Below are positions 1 through 7,925 of a DNA stretch of 64,000 bases, one piece after another; within the stretch, counting starts at the first letter, position 1, and every line of letters begins with the position of its first letter. The position numbers were made by a program, and so were the translations under genes. This DNA is from Pseudomonas sp. GTDB lineage: Bacteria > Pseudomonadota > Gammaproteobacteria > Pseudomonadales > Pseudomonadaceae. Below the pieces are notes generated by a model. That model made no database searches. It was not told the origin of the DNA and worked only from the letters and a program-made list of their open reading frames with translations. The stretch is from positions 248,001 to 312,000 of the forward strand of contig NZ_PEKX01000007.1 of NCBI RefSeq assembly GCF_002796985.1, given 5' to 3'.

Positions 1-1
1 C

Positions 2-1618
2 CTGCTCGCCGACTTCGCCCTGCCAGCGCGCCTGCTGCGTGAAACCGATGGCGAACGCAGCCTGACCAACCTGCTGCACCTGGCTGAATGGCTGCAGCGC
101 GAGGCCGTGGAACTGGACGGCGAACACGCGCTGCTGCGGGTACTCGCCGAGCAGCTGGAGAGCCCCTCCAGCGAGGAAATCCTCCGCCTGGAAAGCGACG
201 CCGACCTGATCAAGGTGGTGACCATCCACAAGTCCAAGGGCCTGGAATACCCGCTGGTATTGCTGCCCTTCATCTGTACCTGGCGCGAACTGGACGGCAA
301 GAGCGGCACGCCGCCGAGCTTCCAGTGCGGCGAATCGCGGGTAGTCGAGCTGTCCCGCGACAAGGAGTTGGCCAAGGCCGCGTTCCAGCTGGCCAACGAC
401 GAACGCCTGAGCGAGGACATGCGTCTGCTCTACGTGGCCCTGACCCGTGCGCGCCACGCGGTGTGGCTAGGCGTGGCACCGCTGGTGATGAGCAACAGCA
501 AGAGCCCCGAACTGCACAAGGGCGCGATGGGCTACCTGCTCGGTGGCGGCAACGCGCTGAGTGTCGACGACGTGTCCGCGCGGCTGGGCGACTTGCAGGC
601 CGGCCAGGCGGAAATCGCCCTGGAGCCGGCGCCGGAAGTCGGCACGCAAGTGTTCGTCGGCGTCCAGGCCGGCGAGCTGGGCGCGGCCCGCGAACCGCGC
701 CGCCGCGTGGCGGAAAAGTGGTGGATCGCCAGCTACTCGGCGCTGGCCAATATGACGTCCGTGGGGGCCACCGAGGACGACAGCGAAATCGCCCCGGCAC
801 CGGCCGCCGATGAACCCATCAGCGCCGGTGAAGACCTGCTGCGCGAAAGCAGCCTGGAAGAGCACCGCGAGCTGGAAGCTGCGCCCGCGCCCTTCAGTCT
901 GCACGCCTTCCCGCGTGGCGCTAACCCCGGCAGCTTCCTCCATGGTTTGCTGGAGTGGGCCGCCGACGAAAATTTCGAGTTCGATGAGCAACAGCTGCGC
1001 GACCAGATCGCCCGGCGCTGCGCCCTGCGTGGCTGGCAGGAGTGGATCGAGCCGCTTACCGGCTGGCTTGGCCAGTATCTGCGCACCGCCTTCCGCGTGC
1101 CCGGTGCGACGCCGGTCAGCCTTGCCGGGCTGGCCACGTTCCAGAAGGAAATGGAGTTCTGGTTCTCCACCCGCCACGTCGATACCCGGCGCCTCGACGA
1201 CGCCGTGACCCGCCATACCCTTGGCGGCGTGGCGCGGCCAACGCTGCAGGCGAACCTGCTCAACGGCATGCTCAAGGGCTTCATCGACCTGGTGTTCGAG
1301 CACGAGGGCCGCTATTACGTGGCCGACTACAAATCCAACTGGCTGGGCGCCGACGACGAGGCCTACACCGAAGCAGCGCTGCGCGAGGCGCTGCTGGAAC
1401 ATCGTTACGACCTGCAGTACGCGCTGTACCTGTTCGCCCTGCACCGGCTGCTGCAGGCGCGCCTGCCCGACTATGACTACGACCGCCACATCGGAGGCGC
1501 GATGTACCTGTTCCTGCGTGGCAGCTCCTCGGCAACCCAGGGCATGACCCTGGAGCGCCCGCCCAAGGCACTGATGGACGAGCTGGACCGCCTGTTCCGC
1601 GCAGAGGTGTCAGCATGA
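2..1618 (+). CDS. recB: RecB, exonuclease V beta subunit (3' part of gene)
   Basis: C-terminal 538 residues of the RecB helicase-nuclease subunit of RecBCD, which processes DNA ends in double-strand break repair. The frame is open from base 2, so the gene starts upstream of the window and the ATG at 107 is internal. Seen directly: UvrD-type helicase motif V (HKSKGLEYP, about residue 76), motif VI (LYVALTRARHA, about 144), and the nuclease-domain motif ADYKSNW (about 441) followed by LQYALYLF, as in RecB-family nucleases. The stop codon overlaps the recD start (ATGA), so the two subunits are translationally coupled. Nothing looks damaged in the visible part. Confidence 0.95.
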   Translation: MLADFALPARLLRETDGERSLTNLLHLAEWLQREAVELDGEHALLRVLAEQLESPSSEEILRLESDADLIKVVTIHKSKGLEYPLVLLPFICTWRELDGKSGTPPSFQCGESRVVELSRDKELAKAAFQLANDERLSEDMRLLYVALTRARHAVWLGVAPLVMSNSKSPELHKGAMGYLLGGGNALSVDDVSARLGDLQAGQAEIALEPAPEVGTQVFVGVQAGELGAAREPRRRVAEKWWIASYSALANMTSVGATEDDSEIAPAPAADEPISAGEDLLRESSLEEHRELEAAPAPFSLHAFPRGANPGSFLHGLLEWAADENFEFDEQQLRDQIARRCALRGWQEWIEPLTGWLGQYLRTAFRVPGATPVSLAGLATFQKEMEFWFSTRHVDTRRLDDAVTRHTLGGVARPTLQANLLNGMLKGFIDLVFEHEGRYYVADYKSNWLGADDEAYTEAALREALLEHRYDLQYALYLFALHRLLQARLPDYDYDRHIGGAMYLFLRGSSSATQGMTLERPPKALMDELDRLFRAEVSA

Positions 1619-3657
1619 AGAGCACCGCTGAAATGCTCGAACTGATTGGCCGCTGGGCCGAGCGCGGCTGGCTGCGCGAGCTGGACCGCGCCTTCGCGAC
1701 TTTCCTCGTCGAGCGCGCACCGGATGCCAACCCGCTGCTGATCCTTGCCGCCGCCCTGGCCAGCCACCAGCTCGGTCGCGGGCATGTCTGCCTCGACCTG
1801 CAAGCCACGTTGGCCGACAGCCGTTTCGCCCTGTCCCTGCCGCCCGAAGGCGACTCGGTCAAGGACGCACCGGAGCTCCCTGGCGTACTGCTGGACGGCT
1901 TCGATCTCGACGCCTGGCGTGCCGTGCTCAGCGACCCGCGTCTGGTCGGCGATGGCCCCGGTGACACGCCACTGGTGCTTTCCGGTCGCCGCCTGTACCT
2001 GCGTCGCTACTGGCAGTACGAGCGAGAAGTGCGCGCCGGCATTGACCAGCGCCTGCAGCAGGGCGACGCATTGCGAGCAGCGCTGCCTACAGCCCAACTG
2101 CGTCAGGCGCTGGATGCGCTGTTCCCGAAAAAGCCCGGCGCTGCTCAGAAGAGCCAGGGGGCCGACTGGCAGAAACTCGCCTGTGCACTGGTCGCCGGCA
2201 ACGCCTTCGGCATCGTCACCGGCGGCCCCGGCACCGGCAAGACGACCACTGTGGTGAAGCTGCTTGCCCTGCTGCAAAGCCTGGCGCTGGGGGAGGGCGG
2301 TCGGCCGCTGCGCATTCGCCTCGCCGCGCCCACTGGCAAGGCCGCCGCGCGCCTGAACGAATCGATTTCCGGAGCGGTGAAAGGTCTGCAGTTGGAAGCG
2401 CTGTCCAATGGCGAAGCCGTGCGGAAGGAGATCCCCACCGAAGTCACCACGCTGCACCGCCTGCTCGGCAGCCGGCCGGACAGCCGCCAGTTCCGCCACC
2501 ACGCCGGCAACCCGCTGGCGCTGGAGCTGCTGGTGGTGGACGAGGCGTCCATGGTCGACCTGGAAATGATGGCCTCGCTGCTCGCGGCGCTACCGCCGCG
2601 CGCACGCTTGATTCTGCTGGGCGACAAGGACCAGTTGGCCTCGGTGGAGGCCGGGGCGGTGCTCGGCGAACTGTGCAGCCGCGCCCGTGAAGGTCACTAC
2701 CGCCCGGCCAGCCGCGACTGGCTGGAGGCGGTAACCGGCGAACAGATCGACGCCACGCTGCTGGACACCACCGGCAGCGACCTCGACCAGGCCGTGGCCA
2801 TGCTCCGCCACAGCCACCGCTTCAGCGCCGACAGCGGTATCGGCCAGTTGGCCGAAGCAGTCAACGCCGGCGATATCCCGGCCCTGCGCCAGGTGTGGAA
2901 GGCGCAGCACGAAGACCTCGCCCGCATCGCCGTGGACGCCCAGGAAACCCGCAGCCTGCGCGACCTGGTGATCGACGGCGGGCGCGGTGGCGACCTGTTC
3001 GGCCCGGTCGGTTATGCGCACTACCTGCGCGTGGTCAATGGCTCGCGCCCGGCAGACGACGCCGATCAGGCCGCGCTGGATGCCTGGGCCAGGAAGGTGC
3101 TGGAAGCCCACGGCCAGTTCCAGTTGCTCTGCGCGCTGCGTCGCGGACCCTGGGGCGTGGAAGGTCTGAACAGTCTGATCGGCGACCTGCTGCAACGTGA
3201 AGGACTGATCCCCTTGGCAAGCGGCTGGTTCGCCGGCCGCCCGGTGCTGGTCACCCGTAATGACTACGGCCTGGGCCTGATGAACGGCGACATCGGCATC
3301 ACCCTGGCGCTGCCGCAGGCGGCCGACGACGGCTCGCTGCGCTGGGTGGCGCGCGTGGCCTTCCCGGCGGGCGACGGCACCGACGCCATCCGCTGGATCC
3401 TGCCCAGCCGCCTGCAGGCAGTGGAAACGGTGTTCGCCATGACCGTGCACAAATCCCAGGGCTCGGAGTTCACTCACACCGCGCTGCTGCTGCCCGACAG
3501 CCTCAACCCCATCCTCACCCGCGAGCTGGTCTACACCGGTATTACCCGTGCACGGAAGTGGTTCACCCTGGCCAGCGCCGGGCGTGGCTGGCAGGTGCTG
3601 GAAGCGGCAACGGAGCGGCGCGTGCAGCGGGCGAGCGGGTTGCTGGACTTGTCGTGA
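1615..3657 (+). CDS. recD: RecD, exonuclease V alpha subunit
   Basis: A 680-residue SF1B helicase, the 5'-3' motor of RecBCD. The N-terminal about 150 residues match the RecD-specific region that contacts the other subunits. The Walker A motif GGPGTGKTT lies near residue 203, Walker B LVVDEASMVD near 306, and the C-terminal UvrD-like motifs AMTVHKSQGSEF (about 607) and YTGITRARKW (about 639) are intact. The ATG overlaps the recB stop by four bases. It is somewhat longer than E. coli RecD (about 608 residues), which is usual in pseudomonads. The start is fixed by the overlap with recB. Confidence 0.95.
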   Translation: MKSTAEMLELIGRWAERGWLRELDRAFATFLVERAPDANPLLILAAALASHQLGRGHVCLDLQATLADSRFALSLPPEGDSVKDAPELPGVLLDGFDLDAWRAVLSDPRLVGDGPGDTPLVLSGRRLYLRRYWQYEREVRAGIDQRLQQGDALRAALPTAQLRQALDALFPKKPGAAQKSQGADWQKLACALVAGNAFGIVTGGPGTGKTTTVVKLLALLQSLALGEGGRPLRIRLAAPTGKAAARLNESISGAVKGLQLEALSNGEAVRKEIPTEVTTLHRLLGSRPDSRQFRHHAGNPLALELLVVDEASMVDLEMMASLLAALPPRARLILLGDKDQLASVEAGAVLGELCSRAREGHYRPASRDWLEAVTGEQIDATLLDTTGSDLDQAVAMLRHSHRFSADSGIGQLAEAVNAGDIPALRQVWKAQHEDLARIAVDAQETRSLRDLVIDGGRGGDLFGPVGYAHYLRVVNGSRPADDADQAALDAWARKVLEAHGQFQLLCALRRGPWGVEGLNSLIGDLLQREGLIPLASGWFAGRPVLVTRNDYGLGLMNGDIGITLALPQAADDGSLRWVARVAFPAGDGTDAIRWILPSRLQAVETVFAMTVHKSQGSEFTHTALLLPDSLNPILTRELVYTGITRARKWFTLASAGRGWQVLEAATERRVQRASGLLDLS

Positions 3658-3851
3658 GGTGACGAGGGGGCAGGCTTTCCCCCCAGGCCAGCCCCCCATC
3701 GGAACTTTCGGAAAGCTCGGAACGAATCTGAATGCGCTGGCGCGCAGCACACGCTGTGCCTGACGAACGGCTGCGAGGCCCGTGGCAGAGCCTTGCAAAA
3801 AGGCTGCTGAGGCACGCGGGCACACGCTGCGCGATAAAACTTGCCTGCCGC

Positions 3852-3878
3852 TGTCGATTCCCGCCTGCGCGCTTCGAC
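3852..3878 (+). promoter_or_regulatory. Candidate ECF42-type promoter
   Basis: TGTCGA (3852-3857) is followed after exactly 17 bases by CGAC (3875-3878), about 40 bp upstream of the DGPF-protein gene. As I recall the published ECF42 work in Streptomyces, the target promoters have TGTCGA at -35 and CGTC or CGAC at -10. The match and its position before a DGPF gene make this the probable target of the ECF sigma factor encoded at 6602-7867. No transcript data are available here. Confidence 0.55.
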
Positions 3879-3918
3879 TAAGAGGTAACTGCAAGCGCAC
3901 AGCGCTCCGGAGACGAGC

Positions 3919-4287
3919 ATGAAGTACCTCTGCCTGATCTATGTGGATGACCAGCGGCTTTCCAGTCTGTCCGGGCCGGAATACCGGCATCTGATGGATG
4001 AGTGCTTCGCCAACGACGAGTACCAGCGCCGGGCCGGGCGGGTGCTGGCTTCCGAGGCGCTGGAAACGGTGGAGACCGCTACCACCCTGCGCCACGGCGC
4101 GGCGGGGCTGTCGATCACCGACGGCCCCTTCGCCGAGACCCGCGAATACCTGGGCGGCTTCGTGCTGATCGACGCCCGCGACCTCAACGAGGCGCTGCAG
4201 CTTGCCGAACGAATTCCCAGCGGCCGCCTGGGCGCCGTGGAAGTCCGACCGGTCCGTGACTGGGACCGCTATTTCGCCGGGCGTTGA
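3919..4287 (+). CDS. DGPF (YCII-related) domain protein
   Basis: A 122-residue single-domain protein of the YCII/DGPF family. The diagnostic stretch TDGPFAETREYLGGF sits near residues 67-81 and the N-terminus MKYLCLIYVDD is typical. Family members are small ferredoxin-fold cytoplasmic proteins. No enzymatic role is established for most, although some are annotated as phenazine- or dehydrochlorinase-related by homology only. Genes for this family are the usual genomic partners of ECF42 sigma factors, and such a factor lies 2.3 kb downstream. It is the first gene of a five-gene run in the same direction and follows the candidate ECF42 promoter. Confidence 0.85.
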   Translation: MKYLCLIYVDDQRLSSLSGPEYRHLMDECFANDEYQRRAGRVLASEALETVETATTLRHGAAGLSITDGPFAETREYLGGFVLIDARDLNEALQLAERIPSGRLGAVEVRPVRDWDRYFAGR

Positions 4288-4326
4288 GCCCGGTTCTGTC
4301 CGTGCAGCCGACATCGGGAGGATGTG

Positions 4327-4857
4327 ATGCTCAAGTGGATTGCGTTGGTGGTGGTATTGGCCTTGGCGGTGGTTCTGGTGCTGGCGGCGAATCGGCCGGG
4401 CACCTTCCGCGTGGAGCGCAGCGCGTACATCCAGGCGCCGCCAGAGGAGGTCCAGGGCTATATCGAAGACTTCCACCAGTGGCCGCGCTGGTCGCCCTTC
4501 GAGAAGCTCGACCCGGCCATGCAGCGCACCTTCTCCGGTGCCGAGCAAGGGCGTGGGGCGGTGTACGCCTGGGCAGGCGACGGCAAGGCCGGGGCTGGGC
4601 GGATGGAAGTCGTCGAGATCGACCCCGGCCGCCGCGTGACCATCGCGCTGGAGTTCCTCAAGCCGTTCAAGGCCAGCAATACCGCGGAATTCACCCTGGC
4701 GCCGCGTGACGGCGGCACCGAGGTGACCTGGGCGATGTTCGGCCCGGTGCCCTTTGTGGCGAAGGTCATGCACCTGTTCTTCGACGTGGACAGCATGGTC
4801 GGCAAGGACTTCGAGGCGGGCCTGGCCAGCCTCAAGGGGCTGGCCGAAAAGAGCTGA
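4327..4857 (+). CDS. SRPBCC (START-like) family protein with N-terminal anchor
   Basis: A 176-residue protein. The ATG at 4327 is preferred over the GTG at 4324 because GGGAGG lies about six bases before it. One hydrophobic segment (residues about 3-20) is followed by a helix-grip domain of the polyketide cyclase/AHSA type: VERSAYIQAPPEEV at the start and FFDVDSMVGKDFEAGL in the long C-terminal helix. These domains bind hydrophobic ligands, and the true ligand is unknown. The gene lies 39 bp after the DGPF gene, so it is probably in the same transcript and the same ECF42 regulon. The N-terminal segment suggests membrane attachment. Confidence 0.8.
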   Translation: MLKWIALVVVLALAVVLVLAANRPGTFRVERSAYIQAPPEEVQGYIEDFHQWPRWSPFEKLDPAMQRTFSGAEQGRGAVYAWAGDGKAGAGRMEVVEIDPGRRVTIALEFLKPFKASNTAEFTLAPRDGGTEVTWAMFGPVPFVAKVMHLFFDVDSMVGKDFEAGLASLKGLAEKS

Positions 4858-4888
4858 TTCCACCCGCAGCCAACCGTGGAGGTGAGCC

Positions 4889-5041
4889 ATGTGCCCACTG
4901 TGCGTATCGACCCTGACGCTGGCGGTCACCAGCGTCCTTTCCGCCGGCGGCGTCAGCGCATTCGCCGTCACCCGCCTGCGCGGCAAGCGCCGCGCCCGGC
5001 CCAACGAGCAACGGGAGCGCCCCCAGGAGCGTGCGACATGA
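4889..5041 (+). CDS. Small hydrophobic 50-residue protein coupled to the DUF899 gene
   Basis: This short gene starts at the ATG at 4889, five bases after a strong GGAGGTGA ribosome site. It encodes 50 residues beginning MCPLCVSTLTLAVTS, with a CPLC pair, one predicted transmembrane segment (about residues 6-28) and a basic, hydrophilic tail. Its TGA overlaps the ATG of the DUF899 gene (ATGA at 5038-5041), so the two are translationally coupled. I do not recognise a characterised homologue. The Cys pair next to a DUF899 protein, itself thioredoxin-like, hints at redox or metal function, but that is inference. Confidence 0.7.
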   Translation: MCPLCVSTLTLAVTSVLSAGGVSAFAVTRLRGKRRARPNEQRERPQERAT

Positions 5042-5820
5042 AACTGGCCAATCAGGACTTTCCAAGAGTCGTCTCCCCGGCCGCCTGGCGACAGGCGCGC
5101 CTGCGCCTGCTGGAGCAGGAGAAGGCCGCCACCCACGCCCGCGACGCGCTCAACGCCCAGCGTCGCGAGCTGCCGGTGGTGCGCATCGACAAGGACTACC
5201 GCTTCGAGGGTGCGCACGGCCCGCTGCGCCTGCTCGATCTGTTCGACGGCCGGCCGCAGCTGATCGTCTACCACTTCATGTTCCACCGCGACTCGGGGCT
5301 GGGCTGCGAGGGCTGTTCCTATCTGATCGACAACCTTGGCCGGCTGGAGCACCTGCATGCCCGTGGCACCACCTTCGCCATGGTGTCCCGCGCGCCGCTG
5401 GAGGAGATCGCGCCGTTCCGTACCCGCATGGGCTGGCAGTTTCCCTGGTATTCGTCGTTCGGCAGCGACTTCAACTACGACTTCCACGTCAGCGTCGACG
5501 AGTCGGTCGCCCCGGTGGAATACAACTATCGTGACAAGGCGGAGCTGGAGCGCCTCGGCCAGGACTACCACGTGCGTGGCGAGCAGCCGGGCATGAGCGT
5601 GTTCCTGCGCGATGGCGACCAGGTCTTCCACAGCTACTCGACCTATGGTCGGGGGCTGGAGGCGCCGCTGTTCACCTACCACCTGCTCGACCTCACCCCG
5701 CTGGGACGTGGCGAAGGCTGGGGCGGCATGCCCGATTACCAGGGCAAGGGCATGAACTGGACGCGCTTCCACGACGACTACGACGAAGCCTCGCCACCGC
5801 ACAGCTGCTGCGGTTCCTGA
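5038..5820 (+). CDS. DUF899 family thioredoxin-like protein
   Basis: A 260-residue cytoplasmic protein of the DUF899 family (thioredoxin fold, often annotated as thioredoxin family protein). The in-frame region upstream to 4876 is rejected because it lies over the small coupled gene, and the ATG at 5038 overlaps that gene's stop. Characteristic stretches are YRFEGAHGPLRLLDLFDGR, the CEGCSYL Cys pair (about residues 88-91), FHSYSTYGRG and the C-terminal HDDYDEASPPHSCC. Biochemical function is not established. It belongs to the ECF42-associated gene run (3919-7867), and such proteins recur beside DGPF and SRPBCC genes. Confidence 0.85.
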   Translation: MKLANQDFPRVVSPAAWRQARLRLLEQEKAATHARDALNAQRRELPVVRIDKDYRFEGAHGPLRLLDLFDGRPQLIVYHFMFHRDSGLGCEGCSYLIDNLGRLEHLHARGTTFAMVSRAPLEEIAPFRTRMGWQFPWYSSFGSDFNYDFHVSVDESVAPVEYNYRDKAELERLGQDYHVRGEQPGMSVFLRDGDQVFHSYSTYGRGLEAPLFTYHLLDLTPLGRGEGWGGMPDYQGKGMNWTRFHDDYDEASPPHSCCGS

Positions 5821-5852
5821 TCCGACCCGGTTGCCACGAGGAGGAATTCCCG

Positions 5853-6293
5853 ATGACTGCTGCCGAACAAAACGCTACCCACGGCGAACTGCACGCACTG
5901 CTGGAAAGCTGGCTGAAATCCGTGCTCGCCGCTGACGTAGAGGGCATCACCCGCCACTACACCCGCGACATCCTCGCCTTCGATGCGGTGAAGCAACTGC
6001 AGTTCAAGGGCGTCGAGGCTTATGCCAGCCATTGGCGCGCCTGCACGCAAATGTGCAAGGAGACCACCTTCGAGATACACGAGTTGAGCTTCGAGGGCGG
6101 CGGCGAGACGGCCTTCGGGCACTACCTGGCGTACTGCGGCGGCACCGACGACAAAGGCCAGCACAACGCCTCCTGGGCGCGGGTGACCGTTTGCCTGCGG
6201 CGCGAGGGCGGGCAGTGGAAGATCGCCCATGAGCACTTCTCGATTCCCTTCGACCCGGCGACGGGGCAGCTGTTGTTCGATGCCAAACCCTGA
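5853..6293 (+). CDS. NTF2-like (SnoaL/ketosteroid-isomerase fold) protein
   Basis: A 146-residue single-domain protein preceded by a clear GAGGAGGAATT ribosome site. The pattern of an N-terminal helix, LKSVLAADVEGITRHYTRDILAFDAV, and the closing WKIAHEHFSIPFD strand is that of the NTF2-like superfamily (SnoaL/YybH type). These are small cone-shaped proteins that bind or isomerise hydrophobic ligands. A precise substrate cannot be read from the sequence. It lies 32 bp after the DUF899 gene and is the last gene before the paired REP element, so it probably ends this transcript. Confidence 0.8.
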   Translation: MTAAEQNATHGELHALLESWLKSVLAADVEGITRHYTRDILAFDAVKQLQFKGVEAYASHWRACTQMCKETTFEIHELSFEGGGETAFGHYLAYCGGTDDKGQHNASWARVTVCLRREGGQWKIAHEHFSIPFDPATGQLLFDAKP

Positions 6294-6332
6294 CCTCGGC
6301 CTCTGCTCGAACCCTGGCCTGGACCTCGACTT

Positions 6333-6407
6333 GTAGGAGCGAGCTTGCTCGCGAAACTCGCTTGGCACCGATGGAGTCAGGCGGTTCGCGAGCAAGCTCG
6401 TTCCTAC
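6333..6407. repeat. Paired inverted REP element
   Basis: Two copies of a Pseudomonas-style REP unit, GTAGGAGCGAGCTTGCTCGC and its near-exact inverse, face each other with a 29-base spacer. Each copy is itself a small palindrome. Together they form a long hairpin between the NTF2-like gene and the sigma factor gene, where it may stabilise or terminate the upstream message. Further pairs of the same family occur at 16286-16368 and 19131-19207. The rest of the 6294-6601 gap holds no gene that I can support; TGTCGA at 6421 has a poor -10 partner. Confidence 0.85.
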
Positions 6408-6601
6408 GAAAAGCCGCACCTGTCGACCTCGGCTTCCACCACACGGCCCCTTCGCGGGGCGCGCAATGCCTGGGTCCAACTTCCCGGCCCGACGAAACAC
6501 GCTGCAACGATCCCCCCGTCGCATCCGTCCGACCACCTCCCGTCTTGAAGGGAATGCGTGCAGGATAGGCAGACCCTTTCCCCGCCAAGGATCTTCGGCC
6601 C

Positions 6602-7867
6602 ATGCACGACTACGCCTCCCAGCCCCTGCGCGACGTGGTGGACGAGGTCTATCGCCGTGAATCGCGTCGGGTGCTGGCCACGCTGATTCGCCTGCTGGGC
6701 GATTTCGACCTGGCCGAGGAAGCGCTGCACGAAGCCTTCGTCGCCGCCGTCGATCAGTGGCGGCGCGATGGCGTGCCGGCCAACCCGCGCGCCTGGCTGG
6801 TCTCCGCCGGGCGCTTCAAGGCCATCGACGGCCTGCGCCGGCGTTCGCGCTTCGATGCGTCCCTGACGCAGATTGCCGAGCAGTTGGAAATCGACGCGCA
6901 ATCGGTGGAGGAACTGGCCGACGAAAGCGTCGAGGACGATCGCCTGCGGCTGATTTTCACCTGCTGCCACCCGGTGCTGCCGGCGGACTCGCAGGTGCCG
7001 CTGACCCTGCGCGAGGTCTGCGACCTGAAGACCGAGGAAATCGCCCGCGCCTATCTCGCCACGCCCTCGACCATCGCCCAGCGCATCGTTCGCGCCAAGG
7101 CGAAGATTCGCGATGCGCAGATTCCCTACCAGGTCCCGGAGGCTGCCGAATTGCCCGAGCGCCTGGCCAGCGTGCTGCGGGTCATCTACCTGGTGTTCAA
7201 CGAAGGCTACTCGGCCTCGGCCGGCGACTCGCTGACGCGCCAGGATCTCTCCACCGAGGCCATCCGCCTCGGCCGGCAATTGCTGGAGCTACTGCCAGAA
7301 TCCGAAGTGATGGGCCTGCTGGCACTGATGCTGCTGCACGAGTCGCGGCGCGAGGCGCGTACCGCCGAGGATGGTGAACTGGTGCTGCTGGAAAGCCAGG
7401 ACCGTTCACGCTGGAGTCGCGCGCTGATCGAAGAGGGGCAGCAGCTGATCACGGCGGCGTTGGCCACCCGCCGAGTCGGCCCCTACACGCTGCAGGCCGC
7501 CATTTCTGCCGTCCACGCAGCGGCCCCGGACATGGCGGGTACCGACTGGGCGGAAATCGTTGGCCTCTACGACCTGCTGCTGGCGATGCAGCCATCGCCA
7601 GTGATCGAGCTCAATCGCGCCGTGGCCCTGGCCATGCGTGACGGCCCCGCAGCGGGGCTGGCGCAGGTGGACGCCATCCTCGCTCGTGGCGAACTGCAGG
7701 ATTACCACCTGGCCCACGCTGCCCGTGCGGATTTCTGCCGGCGTCTGGGGCTCCGCGAGGCGGCGCGTGAAGCCTACGGGCGGGCACTGGAACTGGCGAA
7801 GCTGGAACCGGAGCGACGCTTCCTCGAACAGCGGATTCGCGACCTGGATGAAGTAGCAGGCGATTGA
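6602..7867 (+). CDS. ECF42-type RNA polymerase sigma factor with C-terminal extension
   Basis: A 421-residue sigma-70-family factor. Region 2 occupies about residues 10-80 (RRVLATLIRLLGDFDLAEEALHEAF, then NPRAWLVSAGRFKAIDGLRRR), region 4 about 115-165 (ATPSTIAQRIVRAKAKIR), and the long C-terminal DUF6596/TPR-like domain about 180-415. ECF42 factors have this extension and lack a classical anti-sigma factor, and none is encoded nearby. They are genomically linked to DGPF proteins, which fits the gene at 3919. I infer that it recognises TGTCGA/CGAC promoters and drives the 3919-6293 genes. Confidence 0.85.
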   Translation: MHDYASQPLRDVVDEVYRRESRRVLATLIRLLGDFDLAEEALHEAFVAAVDQWRRDGVPANPRAWLVSAGRFKAIDGLRRRSRFDASLTQIAEQLEIDAQSVEELADESVEDDRLRLIFTCCHPVLPADSQVPLTLREVCDLKTEEIARAYLATPSTIAQRIVRAKAKIRDAQIPYQVPEAAELPERLASVLRVIYLVFNEGYSASAGDSLTRQDLSTEAIRLGRQLLELLPESEVMGLLALMLLHESRREARTAEDGELVLLESQDRSRWSRALIEEGQQLITAALATRRVGPYTLQAAISAVHAAAPDMAGTDWAEIVGLYDLLLAMQPSPVIELNRAVALAMRDGPAAGLAQVDAILARGELQDYHLAHAARADFCRRLGLREAAREAYGRALELAKLEPERRFLEQRIRDLDEVAGD

Positions 7868-7925
7868 TTGGCACTGCAACATCGAGCTGCCAGACTGTCC
7901 GACTGTCTTGCCCCGAACGCCGCCC

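Noticed and set aside
2590..5802. A 1070-codon open frame on the minus strand across recD and the ECF42 locus
   Set aside because: It runs antisense to recD and four further well-supported genes with clear motifs. Long antisense frames are expected in GC-rich DNA; it has no recognisable domain.
6421..6447. A second ECF42-type promoter before the sigma factor gene
   Set aside because: TGTCGA is present, but the -10 position 17 bases later reads CGGC and it lies 155 bp before the start. The match is too weak to list.
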